From positions 62,001 to 126,000 of the forward strand of contig URSF01000001.1 in NCBI GenBank assembly GCA_900550445.1: a stretch of 64,000 nucleotides of DNA, given 5' to 3'. This DNA is from an uncultured Rhodospirillaceae bacterium (GTDB taxonomy: Bacteria; Pseudomonadota; Alphaproteobacteria; CAAGCB01; CAG-977). Both the position numbers and the translations under genes were made by a program. The stretch's first letter is position 1. Every line of letters begins with the position of its first letter. The notes under the pieces are model-generated. The model worked only from the letters and a program-made list of their open reading frames with translations. It did no database searches and was not told where the DNA came from. Positions 54,235 through 63,236 of this stretch are shown here, piece by piece.

Positions 54235-56127
54235 TTACCTTGACTGCGATCGTCTGGCCCGTCTGCGCCAGGCGACGAATAAAGCTGTCATAACCAGCAA
54301 CGCCGGAACAAAGACGACATTTAATAAAATCACCGTTGACTGCAAAGCGAGAATGTCCCGGGTAAGGACATTTTGAACAGACCGCAGCGCCGCGCGCAGC
54401 ATAATGATGCGTTCCTGCAGAGCTTGAATTTCGGTTTTGTCTTCGCGTGATAAAATGTCGCTGTTTTCACCGGAAGATTGCCGTGTCAGTTCTTTTAACC
54501 GCAGCTGCGCCGTCTGCAGTTCGCCGAACAGCAGAGCTTCCTGTTCGCGGTATTGTCTGCCCGCGTTCAGGGCAAGAGTTTCAATAACCGTAAAGGGGCG
54601 GCGCCATTCGGCCTTTGAACGCAGATCTATCAAAGAGGCTGCGCCGCTGAGGTTGTCCAGCGCGTTGACGATTAAATCGGCGTTGCCCGCAAACGGATAC
54701 AGCTGTTCAACGCCCAGCGCGTTTGATTTCGTCGTCCAAAATTTGTCGGCCAGAAAATCGCTGTCGGCAATTAAAATAATGTTGACGGGGGCGGCGGCTT
54801 TTTCAATATGCGCTTCGGGTCTTTGTTTTAAAAAGTTGCGCGTCGGCGCTTTATCGAAAGCGCTGTTCGGCGTTCCTTTGATCCGCAGTCCCAAAATCAT
54901 GTTTTTTCCGCCGGGAGTGAAATTGCGCAGCATGGCGGCCGGATCCGGTGTTAATCCCTGAATGGTTTGCAGCAGTTCCGATTCCTTTGAGGAAAAAATC
55001 AGCGGCGTTATCGTCAGATTTTCATTTTTTTTGATCACGTTAAACGTGCCCGCGTACGCCAGATTAACTGTACTGATCGCACTGGTGACCGGATCTTCGG
55101 GGCTGAGGTAATTTTCGTTGACTGCCAGCCAGGGCGGAAATTTTGTCTGCATTGACTTGCCGTCTTCGTTATGGGTTACGGTGCGCGCCAGTGTTGTGTC
55201 GGCGACAAAATGCGACGTATCAAAGGAAATTCCCCAGTTTGTCAACAGCTTGTCTATATCCGGCCGGATTGAATAGGGAACTTCGCCCAAAGCGACTTCC
55301 GTTTCCGAAAACGGATCAATCAGCACCAGCATATTGCCGCCGCGCATAATATATTGGTCAATCGCATACAGTGTTTCTTCATTGAATTTTTTGGGATTGA
55401 CCAGCATTAAAACGTCAATGTCCGGCGGAATATCCAGCGTCTGGCGGGAAATGAAACGAACGTTAAAAATATCGCGCACGACATTCATTACTGCCCAGCG
55501 CGGGTGGTATTTCGGATACATCAGCTGCGGTTCGCCGCGTCCGTCGATCGGCAGCGTGCTGATAATGCCGATCGTCGGCCGTTTCGCGCGCGTTAAATCG
55601 GTTAAATACTTTGTAATGTCGTATTCCAAAAAACGTTCGCGCGACGGATCCAGCAGCGCGATCGTCCGTCTGCGGTCGGACGAATTGGAAATCGTCAGGC
55701 CGAAATAAACATATTCGGACGAATTACCGACGGGAATACCCTTCAGCCCGTAAGTCAGAGCTTCGTCTTCTTTTCCGGAAAACGGTTCGGGATCAATAAC
55801 TTCCAGCTTTATTTTGCCATCGGACGCCGAAGCGTACTGTTCCAGAAGTTCAATGACGCGGACGGAATAAGTCGCGTGTATCTGCGATACTTTTGCCAGT
55901 TTATTTGACAGATAAAAGCGGATTGTGATCGGTTCCCTGATCTGATCAATGGCGCGCAGAGATCCTTCCGACAGCGAATACAGTTTCGCCTGTGTCAAAT
56001 CCAGACGATAGTTTTTTAACGTAAATGCGGCGATGATGTTGATGCTGAAAAACAAAATAACGGCCAGGATCAATCCCAAAACGCCTAACGTGCTTCTATC
56101 CAGATCGGCTATTTTTTTCATTATCAA
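54235..56127 (-). CDS. GldG-like ABC-transporter accessory protein
   Basis: 630 residues. An N-terminal helix (about 15-37) is followed by a large periplasmic domain with 'RLDLTQAKLYSLSEGSLRAI' and 'IDVLMLVNPKKFNEETLYAI', the GldG/ABC-type uncharacterised domain. A coiled coil sits near 'LQTAQLRLKELTRQ' and a last helix at about 598-620 precedes a basic tail. In Flavobacteria GldG supports gliding motility, but in Proteobacteria its function is unknown. It overlaps the permease by 4 bases. Confidence 0.86.
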   Translation of the reverse strand: MIMKKIADLDRSTLGVLGLILAVILFFSINIIAAFTLKNYRLDLTQAKLYSLSEGSLRAIDQIREPITIRFYLSNKLAKVSQIHATYSVRVIELLEQYASASDGKIKLEVIDPEPFSGKEDEALTYGLKGIPVGNSSEYVYFGLTISNSSDRRRTIALLDPSRERFLEYDITKYLTDLTRAKRPTIGIISTLPIDGRGEPQLMYPKYHPRWAVMNVVRDIFNVRFISRQTLDIPPDIDVLMLVNPKKFNEETLYAIDQYIMRGGNMLVLIDPFSETEVALGEVPYSIRPDIDKLLTNWGISFDTSHFVADTTLARTVTHNEDGKSMQTKFPPWLAVNENYLSPEDPVTSAISTVNLAYAGTFNVIKKNENLTITPLIFSSKESELLQTIQGLTPDPAAMLRNFTPGGKNMILGLRIKGTPNSAFDKAPTRNFLKQRPEAHIEKAAAPVNIILIADSDFLADKFWTTKSNALGVEQLYPFAGNADLIVNALDNLSGAASLIDLRSKAEWRRPFTVIETLALNAGRQYREQEALLFGELQTAQLRLKELTRQSSGENSDILSREDKTEIQALQERIIMLRAALRSVQNVLTRDILALQSTVILLNVVFVPALLVMTALFVAWRRRARRSQSR

Positions 56128-56858
56128 ACCGCCTTTTTATGATCAAGCACAATCACTGTTGCAAACAGGAATACGCCTGAAAAAGAAATAAAGAACAGCA
56201 AGTCGCGCACGTCCAGCACGCCGCGGGTCAGTGAAAGAAAGTGGATCAGGAAACCGAACGATTGAAACAGTTTCATGACCTTTTCGGTGGCGACGCCGGA
56301 AAACAGGTTGATCAAAGCGTCGGATCCCAGAAAAGTCAGCATCAGACAGGCCATCATGGCCGAAACAAAAGCGATAATCTGGCTTTTGGTACAAGCGGAA
56401 ACGCATGAACCGACGGATAAAAACGTACCCGCGATTAAAAAACTGGCCAGATAGCTCATCAAAATAACGCCGTTATCCGGAGTGCCCAGATAATTGACGG
56501 TCAGCCACATCGGCAGCGTTAAAAGCAATGCGATGCCGACAAAGGCCCACGCCGCGAAAAATTTTCCCAAGACAAGCTCGCCGGTGGAAACAGGCAGAGT
56601 CATCAGCATTTCGATTGTTCCGCTGCGCCGTTCTTCGGCCCACATGCGCATGGAAACGGCGGGAATCAGAAAAACGTACAGCCAAGGGTGAAACAGGAAA
56701 AAAGACTGCAAATCAGCCTGTCCGCGTCCGAAAAAGTCGCCGGCGTAAAAGGTCAGAAGACCGGACAAAGAAACAAAAATCATCAGGAAAATCCATGCTA
56801 CCGGCGTCGTAAAGTAGCTGGCAAATTCGCGTTTCGTCAAAACAAATAAAGCTTTCAT
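56124..56858 (-). CDS. ABC transporter permease (GldF/NosY type)
   Basis: 244 residues with six hydrophobic helices. 'FALTKREFASYFTTPVAWIF'-like N-terminus (here 'VLTKREFASYFTTPVAWIFL') and 'EERRSGTIEMLMTLPVSTGE' are typical of ABC-2 permeases of the GldF/NosY type. It overlaps both neighbours by 4 bases, so all three are translated together. Confidence 0.9.
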   Translation of the reverse strand: MKALFVLTKREFASYFTTPVAWIFLMIFVSLSGLLTFYAGDFFGRGQADLQSFFLFHPWLYVFLIPAVSMRMWAEERRSGTIEMLMTLPVSTGELVLGKFFAAWAFVGIALLLTLPMWLTVNYLGTPDNGVILMSYLASFLIAGTFLSVGSCVSACTKSQIIAFVSAMMACLMLTFLGSDALINLFSGVATEKVMKLFQSFGFLIHFLSLTRGVLDVRDLLFFISFSGVFLFATVIVLDHKKAV

Positions 56859-57814
56859 GCGTTCGGATCCTTCAGTTCCCGGTCCGGGGAGGTAAAGGCG
56901 TAAAAGACTTCTTCCAGCCGTCCTTTTTCAATAAACATATCCAAAATTTTAATATCCTGCCGGCGCAAAGCTTCAACCACATCGGCCGTAACGGATTCCC
57001 GTTCTTTGGGGATCAGGGTAAACAGGAACGCTTCGCCGGATTCCTGTTTGACGTCCGTTACCGTAATTTGCGGCATTTCGTTAAAAACGGTCTGCGCCCG
57101 TTCGCGCTGGTAAGAAGCAATCAAAACAAATAAAGTCTGATGCGTTTCTGATAAACTGATCAGTGCGCGCGGCGTATCGTCCAGAACGATTTTTCCTTTA
57201 TCAATAATAACGGCGCGCGAACACATCGCTTCGACTTCTTCCAGCACATGCGTGGAAATGATAATGGATTTGTCCTTTTGCAGATCGCGGATCAACATTC
57301 TGATTTCGCGTTTCTGATTTGGATCCAGTCCTTCGGTCGGTTCGTCCAAAATTAAAACGGCCGGATCGTGAACCAGCGCCTGCGCCAGTCCGACGCGGCG
57401 CTTGTATCCTTTGGACAGCGTATCGATCGGCTGGTATAAAACGTTGGACAGCGATATGTCGGCAACGACTTTTTCAACGGCTTTTTCTTTCGCCGAACCG
57501 GATAATCCCCGCGCTTCGGCGATAAAGTTTAAAAATGACAGAACCGTCATGTCGTTATAAGAGGACGCAACCTCCGGCATATAGCCGATATGGCGTTTGA
57601 CTTCAACCGGGTTTTCGGCGACGTCGTAACCGCAGACCGTGATTTTGCCTGCGCTGGGCGTTAAAAAACCGGAAATCATACGCATGGTCGTTGTCTTCCC
57701 CGCGCCGTTCGGTCCCAAAAATCCCAAAACCTGTCCTTTGGGAACCGTCATTGACAGATTGTCGACGGCGACGAAGGAACCGAATTTCCGCGTGACGTTT
57801 TCCAGTGTAATCAT
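56855..57814 (-). CDS. ABC transporter ATP-binding protein (GldA/NosF type)
   Basis: 319 residues. Walker A is 'LGPNGAGKTTTMRMISGFL', the signature 'LSKGYKRRVGLAQALVHD', and Walker B 'VLILDEPTEGLDP'. A C-terminal extension follows. It energises the permease encoded next. Known relatives serve gliding motility or copper-enzyme maturation; the substrate here is unknown. It is the first gene of the operon, divergent from the TonB receptor. Confidence 0.93.
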   Translation of the reverse strand: MITLENVTRKFGSFVAVDNLSMTVPKGQVLGFLGPNGAGKTTTMRMISGFLTPSAGKITVCGYDVAENPVEVKRHIGYMPEVASSYNDMTVLSFLNFIAEARGLSGSAKEKAVEKVVADISLSNVLYQPIDTLSKGYKRRVGLAQALVHDPAVLILDEPTEGLDPNQKREIRMLIRDLQKDKSIIISTHVLEEVEAMCSRAVIIDKGKIVLDDTPRALISLSETHQTLFVLIASYQRERAQTVFNEMPQITVTDVKQESGEAFLFTLIPKERESVTADVVEALRRQDIKILDMFIEKGRLEEVFYAFTSPDRELKDPNA

Positions 57815-57877
57815 TGACGATCCTGAAAAAATAAAAAAACCTTTTTACAGAGTATAACTGCTTTTTTAAAAACTCAA

Positions 57878-57897
57878 GCCTTTCTGCCGGGAAAGGC
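57878..57897. promoter_or_regulatory. Perfect hairpin in the divergent gap before the TonB receptor
   Basis: GCCTTTC-TGCCGG-GAAAGGC forms a perfect 7-bp stem in the 239-bp gap between the ABC ATPase (-) and the TonB receptor (+). It has no T run on +. It may be an operator or a leader element of either gene. No clear Irr or Fur box is seen. Confidence 0.35.
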
Positions 57898-58053
57898 AAA
57901 TAAAAACGTTTGACTCGGTTTAAATACATTGATTAGTATAACCGCGGATACCGTGTTTTTTTAAGATTGAACGGTATTCTGTCGGGTCCGTTGCCGCCTG
58001 CGAAATGGGTTCGCAGGGTTGATGCCGCCATAACCGAACAAATAGGATAGAAA

Positions 58054-60315
58054 ATGAAAAAAGTACTTCTTTTTTCTGCTTCAATCTTAGCTTTGGGCGT
58101 CAGTCCGTCTTTTGCGCAGACCGCAGGGTCTGTTTCAAAGGCTGCCGCGCCGCAGGCTGTTGATCAGGCAGAAATTAATCAAAATTCAAATAACAATATT
58201 TTCAGACTGGGCGAAATTGCCGTTTCCGTTGTCGACGATACGACGCAGGTCGGGTCGCGCACAACCGTAACGGCTGAAGAAATTTCCGCCTATACGGATT
58301 CCAATACGCTGGAAAAGGCGTTGAATCTGCTGCCGTCGGTGACGGAAACGCAGGTCGGGCGCAGAAATGAAAAATCCGTTTCAATCCGCGGGTTTGAAAT
58401 GCGGCAGATTGCCGTCATGGTTGACGGCGTGCAATCCGCCATGCCGTATGATTATTATCCTGATTTGCAGACTTATACGACGGGGTCTTTGTCGGAAATT
58501 CAGGTTTCCAAAGGCTTGAGCTCCGTTCTGGCCGGGCCGAACACGATGGGCGGGATCATCAATATGGTCACGAAACGCCCCGAAAAGAAAATCGAAGGCA
58601 ACTTAAGCGTGACTGCCAAGTTCGGCAACTCCGGAGCTTATAACGGCATTCTGACGTCAGGTAATGTCGGTACCAATCAGGGCAACTGGTATTTGCAGGC
58701 CGGCGCGACATACAACGATATCAACCGTTGGTCGGTTTCCGATAACTATTCGCCGGTGCAAAATACGGGAAATCATTTTTTTCAGGCGGGAAAAGATTAT
58801 TATTTCCCCTTGGTAAATGAAAACGGCGGATTCCGTGACGGTTCTTCTTCTCAGGCCGAAGCCGCCAATATCAAACTGGGCTTTACGCCGAACGAAACGG
58901 ACGAATATGTGATCGCCTACAATTATTCCAATATGGAATACGATATACCGGTCTATGCAGGTCAATCTTATACATCTATGGCGGGATCTAGACCGACTGA
59001 TGACGAAAAATTAGCTTATCAGTTGACGAAACCGTTTTACAGATCTTATCCGTATTATAAAAAGCAAACGATCTATTCTTTGACGAATACGGCTTTGGGC
59101 GATACGGGATACGTTAAAACGCGTTTGTTCTACGATACGTTCAAAAACCGCATGGACAGTCTTGAGTTTGCCGATGCGACATTGACGACAATGCGCAATG
59201 AAAGCGGTTTCCCGTCGCTGTTTAATGATTATGATTTCGGCGGCAGTGTGGAAACGGGCGCGGATCTGTTTAAAGACAACACGACCAAGATCGCGTTCCA
59301 TTACCGCAAAGACGTTCACCGTTCCAAAGAATTGGGTGATGACGACTGGTCTCGGGTTGCGGACGACACCTATTCGGTGGCTTTGGAAAATACGTGGCAC
59401 GCCAATGAAAAAACGGACGTGATTGTCGGCGCTTCTTACGATTGGTTGCGTGTTTCAACGGTAAAAAATGTTGAAGATCATAATGATGATCTGATAACGG
59501 ATTATCGTGTCAACGATAATGTGCTTAATCCGATGGCAGCCGTGCGGTATCATTACAGTGACGAAGGAACCGTTTATGCGGGTGTGGCGCAAAAGTCCCG
59601 TTTTGCAACGCAGAAATCGCGTTTCGGCACCAGAACGGGGAACGGAACAGGGATCCCCAATCCGGATTTAAAAGCCGAAAAGGCCGTTAATTATGAAATC
59701 GGCGTGTCCGATACCGTCGGCAATGTGACTTTTGATGCGGCCGCGTTTTATACGGACGTGCGCGACACAAATCTGGAAGTCGTTGTCGAACAGGGCGGAA
59801 ATTCCTATTATCAGACGCAAAACTTCGGCAAATCGCGCGTTTACGGTCTGGAACTGGCTTCTGTCATTAATATGGCGGATTCTTTCGATCTGGGACTGGC
59901 TTACACCTACATGGAAAAAGAACTGCGCAGTTCGATTGCCAAAGCCGAAGATTTAAAGCCGACAAACGTACCCAGGCACAAACTGACGGTTTACGGCGAT
60001 TGGCGTGTTGCGGAAGGATTAAACATTATTCCGAAAGTGGAAGCTTATTCGTCGCGTTATTCGACGCTGGGCGGAAACAATATGGTCAACGGCGCGGTCA
60101 GAACATCGGGCAAACCCGGAACGGGCATCGACATGCGGGACGGCACGAAGATCGGCGGTTTCGCAACGGCGGGGCTGAAAGTGAAATACCAGCCGTTTGA
60201 CGCTCTTGAAATTTCCGCCGGCGTTGACAATATCTTTGACAAAAACTACCAGTTGGCGGAAGGATATCCGGAAGAAGGACGCAACTATTTCCTGACGCTG
60301 ACGACCAAGTTTTAA
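58054..60315 (+). CDS. TonB-dependent outer-membrane receptor
   Basis: A 753-residue TonB-dependent receptor. The signal peptide ends near 'SPSFAQ' (about residue 22). The plug domain includes 'AEEISAYTDSNTLEKALNLL' and 'SVSIRGFEMRQIAVMVDGVQ'. The barrel follows, with the usual C-terminal 'NYFLTLTTKF' ending in Phe. It imports a large substrate such as a siderophore, heme or cobalamin, but the ligand cannot be read. It is followed by tonB and an EipB-like gene. Confidence 0.92.
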   Translation: MKKVLLFSASILALGVSPSFAQTAGSVSKAAAPQAVDQAEINQNSNNNIFRLGEIAVSVVDDTTQVGSRTTVTAEEISAYTDSNTLEKALNLLPSVTETQVGRRNEKSVSIRGFEMRQIAVMVDGVQSAMPYDYYPDLQTYTTGSLSEIQVSKGLSSVLAGPNTMGGIINMVTKRPEKKIEGNLSVTAKFGNSGAYNGILTSGNVGTNQGNWYLQAGATYNDINRWSVSDNYSPVQNTGNHFFQAGKDYYFPLVNENGGFRDGSSSQAEAANIKLGFTPNETDEYVIAYNYSNMEYDIPVYAGQSYTSMAGSRPTDDEKLAYQLTKPFYRSYPYYKKQTIYSLTNTALGDTGYVKTRLFYDTFKNRMDSLEFADATLTTMRNESGFPSLFNDYDFGGSVETGADLFKDNTTKIAFHYRKDVHRSKELGDDDWSRVADDTYSVALENTWHANEKTDVIVGASYDWLRVSTVKNVEDHNDDLITDYRVNDNVLNPMAAVRYHYSDEGTVYAGVAQKSRFATQKSRFGTRTGNGTGIPNPDLKAEKAVNYEIGVSDTVGNVTFDAAAFYTDVRDTNLEVVVEQGGNSYYQTQNFGKSRVYGLELASVINMADSFDLGLAYTYMEKELRSSIAKAEDLKPTNVPRHKLTVYGDWRVAEGLNIIPKVEAYSSRYSTLGGNNMVNGAVRTSGKPGTGIDMRDGTKIGGFATAGLKVKYQPFDALEISAGVDNIFDKNYQLAEGYPEEGRNYFLTLTTKF

Positions 60316-60329
60316 AAAAGGAATAATAC

Positions 60330-61178
60330 TTGAAACAAAAAAGGGAAAATCTTTGTCTGTTTTTAGGGGCGGGATTTTCCCTTTTTCTACACGCCGGTCT
60401 GTTTTTTTTATTGTTTCTGCGAATGCAAAACGCGCCCGAACCGGGGGGAAGCGGGCTGTTAATGGACGCTTTTCTGGTTTCCGGCGGAGACGGTTTTTAT
60501 CAAACGGGCGTTCCGTGGGGGGATTTTGATTTTAAACCGGGCAGAAAAGGGACGCCACCCGCGGTTGAAGAAAAAACGGCGGAACCGGAAAAAAGCGTTT
60601 CGGGAAAACCGACGCCGGAAATAAACAAAAAAACGGAAAAAAAATCAGAAGCCGTTTTAGCGGTGTCTGTCAGAAAAAAAACGTCGTTGCCGGTCAAAAA
60701 ACAAAAAAAAGTCGCCGCTTTGAAAAAAAAGGCCGCTAAGGCTGCGGCTGTGCCTGCGAAAGATTCGACGCCGGCCGGACAGAACGGATCGGGGACGCAG
60801 CCTTATGGCGGCGTTATCGGCGACGCGCCGGGGTTCGGCGCCGGCCGGGGAAGCGGCATCGGCATCGGGTCGGGCAGGGGGATCGGCGATATCAAAGCGG
60901 CGCGGTACTTTGTTCGTCTGCGGCGTTTGTTTCAGCGGCGGCTGAAATATCCCGAAGAGCTGGAAAACCAAAAAATTTCCGGACGGGCCGTCGTGCGGTT
61001 TCATGTTCAAAAAGACGGAAAACTCGACGTAAATTCGGTTGTTCTGGCGCAGACTTCGGGGCACGAAATTCTGGACAGACAGGCGCTGAAAACGATTTTG
61101 GAAGCCGTACGGCTGCCCGCGCCGCCGTACGGAGAAATGACGATCGAAATCCCGATTATGTTTCGGGTCTATCATTAA
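60330..61178 (+). CDS. TonB energy-transducing protein
   Basis: 282 residues. An N-terminal helix (about 12-31) and a Lys/Pro/Glu-rich periplasmic stretch precede a Gly-rich segment (about 160-195) and the TonB C-terminal domain, with 'RLKYPEELENQKISGRAVVR'. It couples the inner-membrane proton force to the receptor encoded just before it. Start is TTG at 60330, seven bases after AGGA. exbB and exbD are not in the window. Confidence 0.88.
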   Translation: MKQKRENLCLFLGAGFSLFLHAGLFFLLFLRMQNAPEPGGSGLLMDAFLVSGGDGFYQTGVPWGDFDFKPGRKGTPPAVEEKTAEPEKSVSGKPTPEINKKTEKKSEAVLAVSVRKKTSLPVKKQKKVAALKKKAAKAAAVPAKDSTPAGQNGSGTQPYGGVIGDAPGFGAGRGSGIGIGSGRGIGDIKAARYFVRLRRLFQRRLKYPEELENQKISGRAVVRFHVQKDGKLDVNSVVLAQTSGHEILDRQALKTILEAVRLPAPPYGEMTIEIPIMFRVYH

Positions 61179-61227
61179 AAAGTTTTTTCGGTTATCATGC
61201 TTGAAACAACAGGGGATTTTTAACCTG

Positions 61228-62037
61228 ATGAAACGGATTTTTTTCATTTTCTGCGCGTTTTGTTTTTCTTTTCCTCTCAAAGCGGAAGACGAGCTGGCGT
61301 CGCATCAGGCGGTATACGACATCGCTCTGGTTTCCACCGCGGGCGGGGCGGCCAGCGTCGTTAACGCCAAAGGAAAAATGTTTTATAAAATTCAAAAAGT
61401 ATGCGGCCGCTGGCAGACGGAATCCGTTTTTTCGCTGGATATCGGATATGAGTTATCCGGTTTGGATACGACGAACTGGAAACAGACGACGCGGGAAAGC
61501 GCCGACGGGTGTTTGTTTGATTTTGAAGTTTTTGTGCGGGAAAAAGGCGAAGACCGCAAAGATTTGGCGGGAACGGCTGTCTGCAAAAACGGCAAAAAGG
61601 AATTAAGGCTGTCTTTTCCCGTCCGGTCCGAAGCGGTTTTTCCGAAAAATGTTGTTTTTCCCGTGCAGCAGACGATCCGCCTGCTGGAAGCCGCCCGACA
61701 AGGCAAAAAGAACGTTTCAACATATGTTTACGACGGCACGCGGCCGGAAGCTCTGTATTCCGTGAACGCGGCGATTTCCGCGCCGGAAAACTTTTCTTCG
61801 CCGAAAGTACACGGCGATACCGACTTGATCGCGGGAAAAAAAGCGTGGCGTTTCGATACGGCTTTTTTTGAAGAATTTGCGGCCGGAAATCTGCCGGACG
61901 GCACGCCGTCATACGAAGTTTCTCTGTACTATTATGAAAACGGTATCAGCGATAAAATCGTTCAGGATTTCGGCGATTACCGTTTGTTGTCAACTTTGAC
62001 GGAACTGCGCCGCCTGCCGGATCGGGCGTGTCAATAA
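61228..62037 (+). CDS. EipB-like (DUF1849) cell-envelope integrity protein
   Basis: About 269 residues with a signal peptide ending near 'PLKAEDE'. The mature domain starts 'LASHQAVYDIALVSTAG', the EipB (DUF1849) hallmark, and carries 'SADGCLFDFEVFV'. One Cys lies in 'KVCGRWQTES' and another at 'RACQ' at the C-terminus, matching the two Cys that form the conserved disulfide in Brucella EipB. EipB is needed for envelope stability. ATG 61228 was chosen for the signal peptide; the TTG at 61201 is possible. Confidence 0.78.
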   Translation: MKRIFFIFCAFCFSFPLKAEDELASHQAVYDIALVSTAGGAASVVNAKGKMFYKIQKVCGRWQTESVFSLDIGYELSGLDTTNWKQTTRESADGCLFDFEVFVREKGEDRKDLAGTAVCKNGKKELRLSFPVRSEAVFPKNVVFPVQQTIRLLEAARQGKKNVSTYVYDGTRPEALYSVNAAISAPENFSSPKVHGDTDLIAGKKAWRFDTAFFEEFAAGNLPDGTPSYEVSLYYYENGISDKIVQDFGDYRLLSTLTELRRLPDRACQ

Positions 62038-62117
62038 AAAACAAAAGGCAGTCTTTGACAACGGCGGCAGGCGTGGTATATCTTAATTACAAATAACCTG
62101 TTTTGCGGAGACGTTCT

Positions 62118-62993
62118 TTGAACAACGAAATTCCCTATATCGCCGGACTGCGCAGCATTGCTGCGTCTTATGACGCGTTTATCGTTGATTTGTGGGGCGT
62201 TGTTTATGAAGAACAAAGACTCTGCTTCGGTGTGTTCAACGCGCTCAGCCAACTGAGTGACGAAGGCAAAAAAGTCATTTTTCTTTCCAATTCGCCGTAC
62301 CGGTCCGCGGATATGATCAAAACGCTGGAACGCATGGGGGTGAAACGTTACCTGTATTACGGTGTTTTGACGGCGGGAGAAGTCATTTATCATGAACTGC
62401 GGCGGCGTGTCGATCCGTTTTTTGCCAATCTGGGACGCAAATGTTTCCATTTGGGGCCGGAACAGTTCTGGCAGCCGTATGCCGATCTGGGCTATGTTCC
62501 CGTTCCGAATATTGACGAAGCCGATTTTATTTTTGTGACCGGAACTTTCGGTACGCAGGATTCGCTGGAAAAATATGATCCTTTCTTCAAAGTCTGTTTG
62601 TCACGCCGTTTGCCGATGGTGTGCGCTTGCCCGGATTCCTTTATTTTAAAAGACGGCGTTCCTTATATGGCGGCCGGAGCGCTGGCGGCGCAATACCAGA
62701 AAATCGGCGGGTCGGTTTTTTGGCGCGGCAAGCCGGATCCGTCGGTGTTCGCTTATTGCGTCGAAGGGCTGGAAACGGAAAAATACCGTATTGCCGTGAT
62801 CGGCGACGGGGTGCAGACGGATATCCGCGGGGCGAATTTGGCCGGGTTGGACGCCTTGTTCGTAGCCGGCGGTATTCATGCCAAAGAATTAGGGGTCAGC
62901 CGGGGGCAGCAGCCTGATCCTGAGCGTGTGCGTTCCCTCTTAATGCAGAATGAGTGTACGGCGAAGGCCGTTCTTCCCGCCTTTATTTGGTAA
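62118..62993 (+). CDS. HAD-IIA hydrolase (TIGR01459-like)
   Basis: About 291 residues. The first catalytic motif is 'YDAFIVDLWGVVYEEQRLC', with 'VIFLSNSPYRSADMI' as motif II and 'IAVIGDGVQTDIRGANLAGL' as motif IV. The second Asp of DxD is replaced by Trp-containing 'DLWG', the form usual for this subfamily. It probably dephosphorylates a small metabolite. The likely start is TTG 62118, seven bases after GGAG; the TTG at 62103 has no spacing for it. Confidence 0.84.
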   Translation: MNNEIPYIAGLRSIAASYDAFIVDLWGVVYEEQRLCFGVFNALSQLSDEGKKVIFLSNSPYRSADMIKTLERMGVKRYLYYGVLTAGEVIYHELRRRVDPFFANLGRKCFHLGPEQFWQPYADLGYVPVPNIDEADFIFVTGTFGTQDSLEKYDPFFKVCLSRRLPMVCACPDSFILKDGVPYMAAGALAAQYQKIGGSVFWRGKPDPSVFAYCVEGLETEKYRIAVIGDGVQTDIRGANLAGLDALFVAGGIHAKELGVSRGQQPDPERVRSLLMQNECTAKAVLPAFIW

Positions 62994-63188
62994 AAACGCG
63001 ATTTTATTGGAAAATCAGTTCGTCAGGGCTTACTGCAAAATGCTCACGTACCTTTTTACGCTGCGTTTTTCGTTCGCCCTTCCTGCTGCTTTTCTCACTA
63101 AAATCGGTTTTTCTACTACCCGTAGGGGGGAAAACGCCCTCCCGGCGGGACACGACCCGTGCCGTCGGCAAGAAAGCAAAAACTGACG
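62994..63188. repeat. Extragenic region, possible dispersed repeat element
   Basis: The gap between the HAD hydrolase and nadK. It has no promoter-like sequence that stands out. Reading frames stay open on both strands over most of its length, for example a minus-strand frame ending 'KKVREHFAVSPDELIFQ', yet none has a start with a ribosome-binding site. Such a pattern occurs in repeated extragenic elements. Only one copy is in this window, so the call is tentative. Confidence 0.3.
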
Positions 63189-63236
63189 CCCGTACGGCCA
63201 GTACCCCGTACGGCCAGTACCCCGTACGGCTAGTAC
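63189..63236. repeat. Three 16-bp tandem repeats at the nadK 3' end
   Basis: Three units of CCCGTACGGCCAGTAC at 63189-63204, 63205-63220 and 63221-63236; the third has one change (GGCTAG for GGCCAG). The change produces the TAG stop of nadK (63232-63230 on the minus strand). Each unit contains the palindrome CCGTACGG. Confidence 0.92.

Noticed and set aside
57815..58053. Cobalamin riboswitch or Fur/Irr operator upstream of the TonB receptor
   Set aside because: No conserved B12-box and no clear palindromic iron box could be found; only a short perfect hairpin is supported.
63189..63236. CRISPR array
   Set aside because: The 16-bp units are directly adjacent without spacers, so it is a simple tandem repeat. 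No cas gene is present.
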